Shown: piece after piece, positions 5,572 through 7,264 of the stretch
Numbering within the stretch: the first letter of the stretch is position 1
How the letters are laid out: every line of letters begins with the position of its first letter
From: an uncultured Gloeocapsa sp.
GTDB lineage: Bacteria > Cyanobacteriota > Cyanobacteriia > Cyanobacteriales > Gloeocapsaceae
Assembly (NCBI GenBank): GCA_937930495.1
Contig: CALGKL010000343.1
Location: 1-7,264 of the forward strand
DNA: 7,264 nucleotides
Direction: 5' to 3'
The notes under the pieces: model-generated
What the model was told of the DNA's origin: nothing
The model's input: only the letters and a program-made list of their open reading frames with translations
The model's database searches: none
Program-made: the position numbers and the translations under genes

Positions 5572-7059
5572 TTAACTAGACAAGATTTGTTTAACTACTG
5601 TAGCAGCAGAGTAGCTAACTCCTGCTGTACCTTCTCCTGGGTGAACTGAATCACCAACTAACCAGAGGTTAGCTAAAGGGGTACGGGTAGCAAAGCCAAA
5701 TGGACCAAAAGTACTGACTCTCTGACCGATTCCACCTACTATTCCTTGAGCTCTAGCCGTATATCTAGCAAAGGTACGGGGTGTGGCTGCTTCCTGATGT
5801 ACAATCATTTCTGGAGAAAGTTGAAAATAATTACTTAAACGAGCGATCGCTGTTTCTGTATATTTTTCTTTGAGTTGATTATATTCTTCTTGACTACCTT
5901 TCCACCATAGGGAAACATCGGTAAAGGAAGAAGCGATAATCGTCGCTTTACCCGTGGGTGCACGTCCGTCTCCTGGTTGACTGACGGAAACAAACAGAGA
6001 GTTATTTTCCCCAATCGGTCCTGTATAATCGTAGAGAAATTGTAGGTGGGGAGGACAGTTGCTCGGTATGGCTTCTGCTTCTACTCCTAGATACAAAACA
6101 AATGCTCCTGATGAGGGGGGAAGTTTGGCTACCCGTTTTTGATAGTTGGGGAGATTAACTAGTTGGACTAGATTTTGGACTGTCAGGTTACCAATCACAT
6201 GACTGGCTTTTTCTTGCCAAATTTGTTGAGTTTTGAGATTACGTATGGTTATTCCTGTTACTTTGGTACCTTCTCTGTGTATTTTCTCCACTCGATGACC
6301 TAAATAGAGTTTACCACCGTGTTTAGTTAAAGCTTCGATTAGGCGATCGCTCAAAACTTGCATACTCCCGTAGAGATGATATAATCCCTGGGGTGCTTGG
6401 GAAACCCTTAAAGCTGTAGCTGCGTAGAGTAAAGCGGTTGCTTTGGCGTCAACTTGAGAGTATAGTTTTAACTGTAAATCTAAAAAAGTGCTTAGACGAC
6501 GATCGCCATCTAAGCCATAAAGACGTAAAGCATCCCCCACTGTCATTAAAGCAAATGGGACGGTAATCAAAGTATCAAGACGCACAGCTTTAATTAATTC
6601 TTTTAAATCCCACAGATTCCGCGGTGGTAAAACTGGTTCTCTCCCCTGAAAACGCCAACTTACCTCGAATAAACTGTTTAATAGTTGCCAAAATCCCTCA
6701 CTTTTGGGAAATTGTCTATTTCTCTCCCTTTGCCATTTTTGGCGATCGTGCCAAACCCTGATTGGTTCGGTTTCCCCTGGGAGAAATACTGCGCAAGCGG
6801 GGTCACAAATTTTCGCCTCAGGAGATTCTACCCCTAATTCTCTAAACAGGCGATCGTGTATTCCTCCTGGTTCTAATCCTGCTACCTGAGTAGCTCCTAC
6901 GTCAAAGGTAAAACCCTTACGTTTAAAGGTTGAAGCGCAACCCCCCGCTACATAAGCTTGTTCATAGACTCTTACTTGATAACCGTGGCGCGCTAGTAAC
7001 GCTCCCGCGGTTAAACCTCCTATCCCCGCACCTATGACTATGACTTGCTCTTGTTTCAT
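5572..7059 (-). CDS. crtD: Carotenoid C-3',4' desaturase CrtD (CrtI-like FAD-dependent amine oxidase fold)
   Basis: The protein has 495 residues. An FAD-binding Rossmann motif VIGAGIGGLTAGALLARHGY lies at residues 8-27, with Glu33 at the end of the second strand. The CrtD-like block GGCASTFKRKGFTFDVGATQ (39-58) followed by VAGLEPGGIH comes next. The C-terminal flavin-binding segment LWLVGDSVHPGEGTAGVSYS lies at about 465-484. Cyanobacterial CrtD (Synechocystis slr1293) carries out the 3',4'-desaturation that leads to myxol-type carotenoids (myxoxanthophyll). The main alternative is the carotene cis-trans isomerase CrtH/CrtISO, but that family has a PGGSGGYFEREGY-type block in place of PGGCASTFKR, so CrtD is preferred. 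It probably associates with membranes. ATG 7059 puts the dinucleotide fold eight residues in, as normal. It is the first gene of a tight minus-strand cluster with the protease-like gene and rimK. Confidence 0.85.
   Translation of the reverse strand: MKQEQVIVIGAGIGGLTAGALLARHGYQVRVYEQAYVAGGCASTFKRKGFTFDVGATQVAGLEPGGIHDRLFRELGVESPEAKICDPACAVFLPGETEPIRVWHDRQKWQRERNRQFPKSEGFWQLLNSLFEVSWRFQGREPVLPPRNLWDLKELIKAVRLDTLITVPFALMTVGDALRLYGLDGDRRLSTFLDLQLKLYSQVDAKATALLYAATALRVSQAPQGLYHLYGSMQVLSDRLIEALTKHGGKLYLGHRVEKIHREGTKVTGITIRNLKTQQIWQEKASHVIGNLTVQNLVQLVNLPNYQKRVAKLPPSSGAFVLYLGVEAEAIPSNCPPHLQFLYDYTGPIGENNSLFVSVSQPGDGRAPTGKATIIASSFTDVSLWWKGSQEEYNQLKEKYTETAIARLSNYFQLSPEMIVHQEAATPRTFARYTARAQGIVGGIGQRVSTFGPFGFATRTPLANLWLVGDSVHPGEGTAGVSYSAATVVKQILSS
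5843..5850. repeat. HIP1 octamer GCGATCGC (3' half of crtD)
   Basis: A perfect HIP1 octamer lies within crtD, in the region coding for the C-terminal third of the enzyme. Confidence 0.85.
6343..6350. repeat. HIP1 octamer GCGATCGC (middle of crtD)
   Basis: This is the second perfect copy inside crtD. One-mismatch relatives lie at about 6500, 6742 and 6850, making this gene the densest HIP1 region of the window. Confidence 0.85.
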
Positions 7060-7090
7060 CTCTTAATATTGCTTTACATTTCCTTTAATA

Positions 7091-7120
7091 ATTGTAAAAA
7101 AAATTAAAGACTTGCCGCAA
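7091..7120 (-). promoter_or_regulatory. Candidate promoter of the crtD cluster
   Basis: Read on the minus strand, TACAAT (7096-7091) is a five-of-six match to a -10 box. It lies 18 bp downstream of TTGCGG (7120-7115), a partial -35 box. Transcription would start near 7084, leaving a leader of about 25 bases before the crtD ATG. The -35 match is weak and the region is AT-rich, so this is tentative. Confidence 0.35.
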
Positions 7121-7129
7121 TAGGGTTGA

Positions 7130-7264
7130 AAAACAGTAATTAATTTGCTAATATTAACTGACTTTAATTAACAAAAGCTAACATGGGTTATGTCCCCCTA
7201 AGAAAGGCGGTTGAACAATTAGGACTACACCAAAAATACTTTGAGAAAATATGCCGATGAAGGG
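7130..7264 (+). mobile_element. Left end region of an IS607-family element (boundary not determined)
   Basis: The tnpA start at 7183 implies that the left end of the insertion lies in the AT-rich stretch between the crtD start (7059) and 7183. IS607 elements lack terminal inverted repeats and leave no long target duplication, so the exact boundary cannot be seen; 7130 is only an approximate limit. If the end lies left of about 7120, the crtD promoter would be inside or at the edge of the element. Confidence 0.45.
7183..7264 (+). pseudogene. tnpA: 5' end of an IS607-type TnpA serine recombinase, frameshifted and cut by the window edge
   Basis: From ATG 7183 the frame reads MGYVPLRKAVEQLGLHQ and then loses sense, ending at TGA 7258-7260. 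In the next frame from 7235 the codons read NTLRKYADEG up to the window end. Joining the two gives LGLHQNTLRKYADEG, the MerR-like helix-turn-helix that opens IS607-family transposases, which are serine recombinases with a reversed domain order. Removing one A from the A5 run at 7232-7236 restores this frame exactly. The catalytic domain and any tnpB would lie beyond the right edge. Family assignment rests on about 27 residues but the pattern is distinctive. Whether the extra A is a true mutation, a sequencing error or a slippage site cannot be decided here. Confidence 0.75.

Noticed and set aside
6704..6889. A 61-codon + strand ORF opposite crtD
   Set aside because: It is a shadow of the crtD frame with no motif or ribosome binding site.
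5572..7059. Assignment as carotene isomerase CrtH/CrtISO
   Set aside because: The block after the FAD motif is GGCASTFKRKGFTFDVGATQ, typical of CrtD, and lacks the GGSGGYFEREGY type seen in CrtISO.

Overview
The window comes from a cyanobacterium with fairly AT-rich DNA. Evidence for this is three complete copies of the HIP1 octamer GCGATCGC plus several one-mismatch versions, a CrtD-type carotenoid desaturase, a DUF3598 protein otherwise typical of cyanobacteria, and a two-domain hypothetical protein of a kind found in cyanobacteria. Species cannot be named from the sequence alone. It looks like ordinary chromosome with the edge of a decayed transposon at the right end.

Layout, left to right. 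The C-terminal 88 codons of a glutamine-rich, probably coiled-coil protein end at 268 (+). A 9-bp GC-rich hairpin at 461-485 separates it from the convergent translation GTPase gene typA (490-2283, -). typA is divergent from a 173-aa two-domain hypothetical gene (2361-2882, +). Next is an ArsR/SmtB repressor with the ELCVCEL metal-site motif (2972-3316, +), whose 3' end overlaps by 30 bp the 3' end of a DUF3598 gene (3287-4105, -). The 96 bp between DUF3598 and rimK are filled almost exactly by a 30-codon ORF on the + strand (4107-4199) predicted to be a single-span membrane peptide. Then comes a tight minus-strand cluster: crtD (5572-7059), a RimK-associated aspartic-protease-like gene (5130-5561) and rimK (4202-5107), with gaps of 10 and 22 bp. 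At the right edge (7183-7264, +) is the start of an IS607-type serine recombinase gene, frameshifted by one extra A in an A5 run.

How the genes may fit together. rimK and its protease partner form a known functional pair acting on alpha-linked glutamate tails of ribosomal protein S6. Their tight packing behind crtD suggests one transcript starting upstream of crtD, possibly extending into DUF3598. The ArsR gene has no arsenic resistance gene within view. TypA and RimK both touch ribosome function, but they are in separate transcription units and nothing here links them.

Most notable for follow-up: the 30-aa membrane peptide ORF wedged between two minus-strand genes, the frameshifted IS607 recombinase, and the hypothetical protein with a dsRNA-binding-like N-terminal half.
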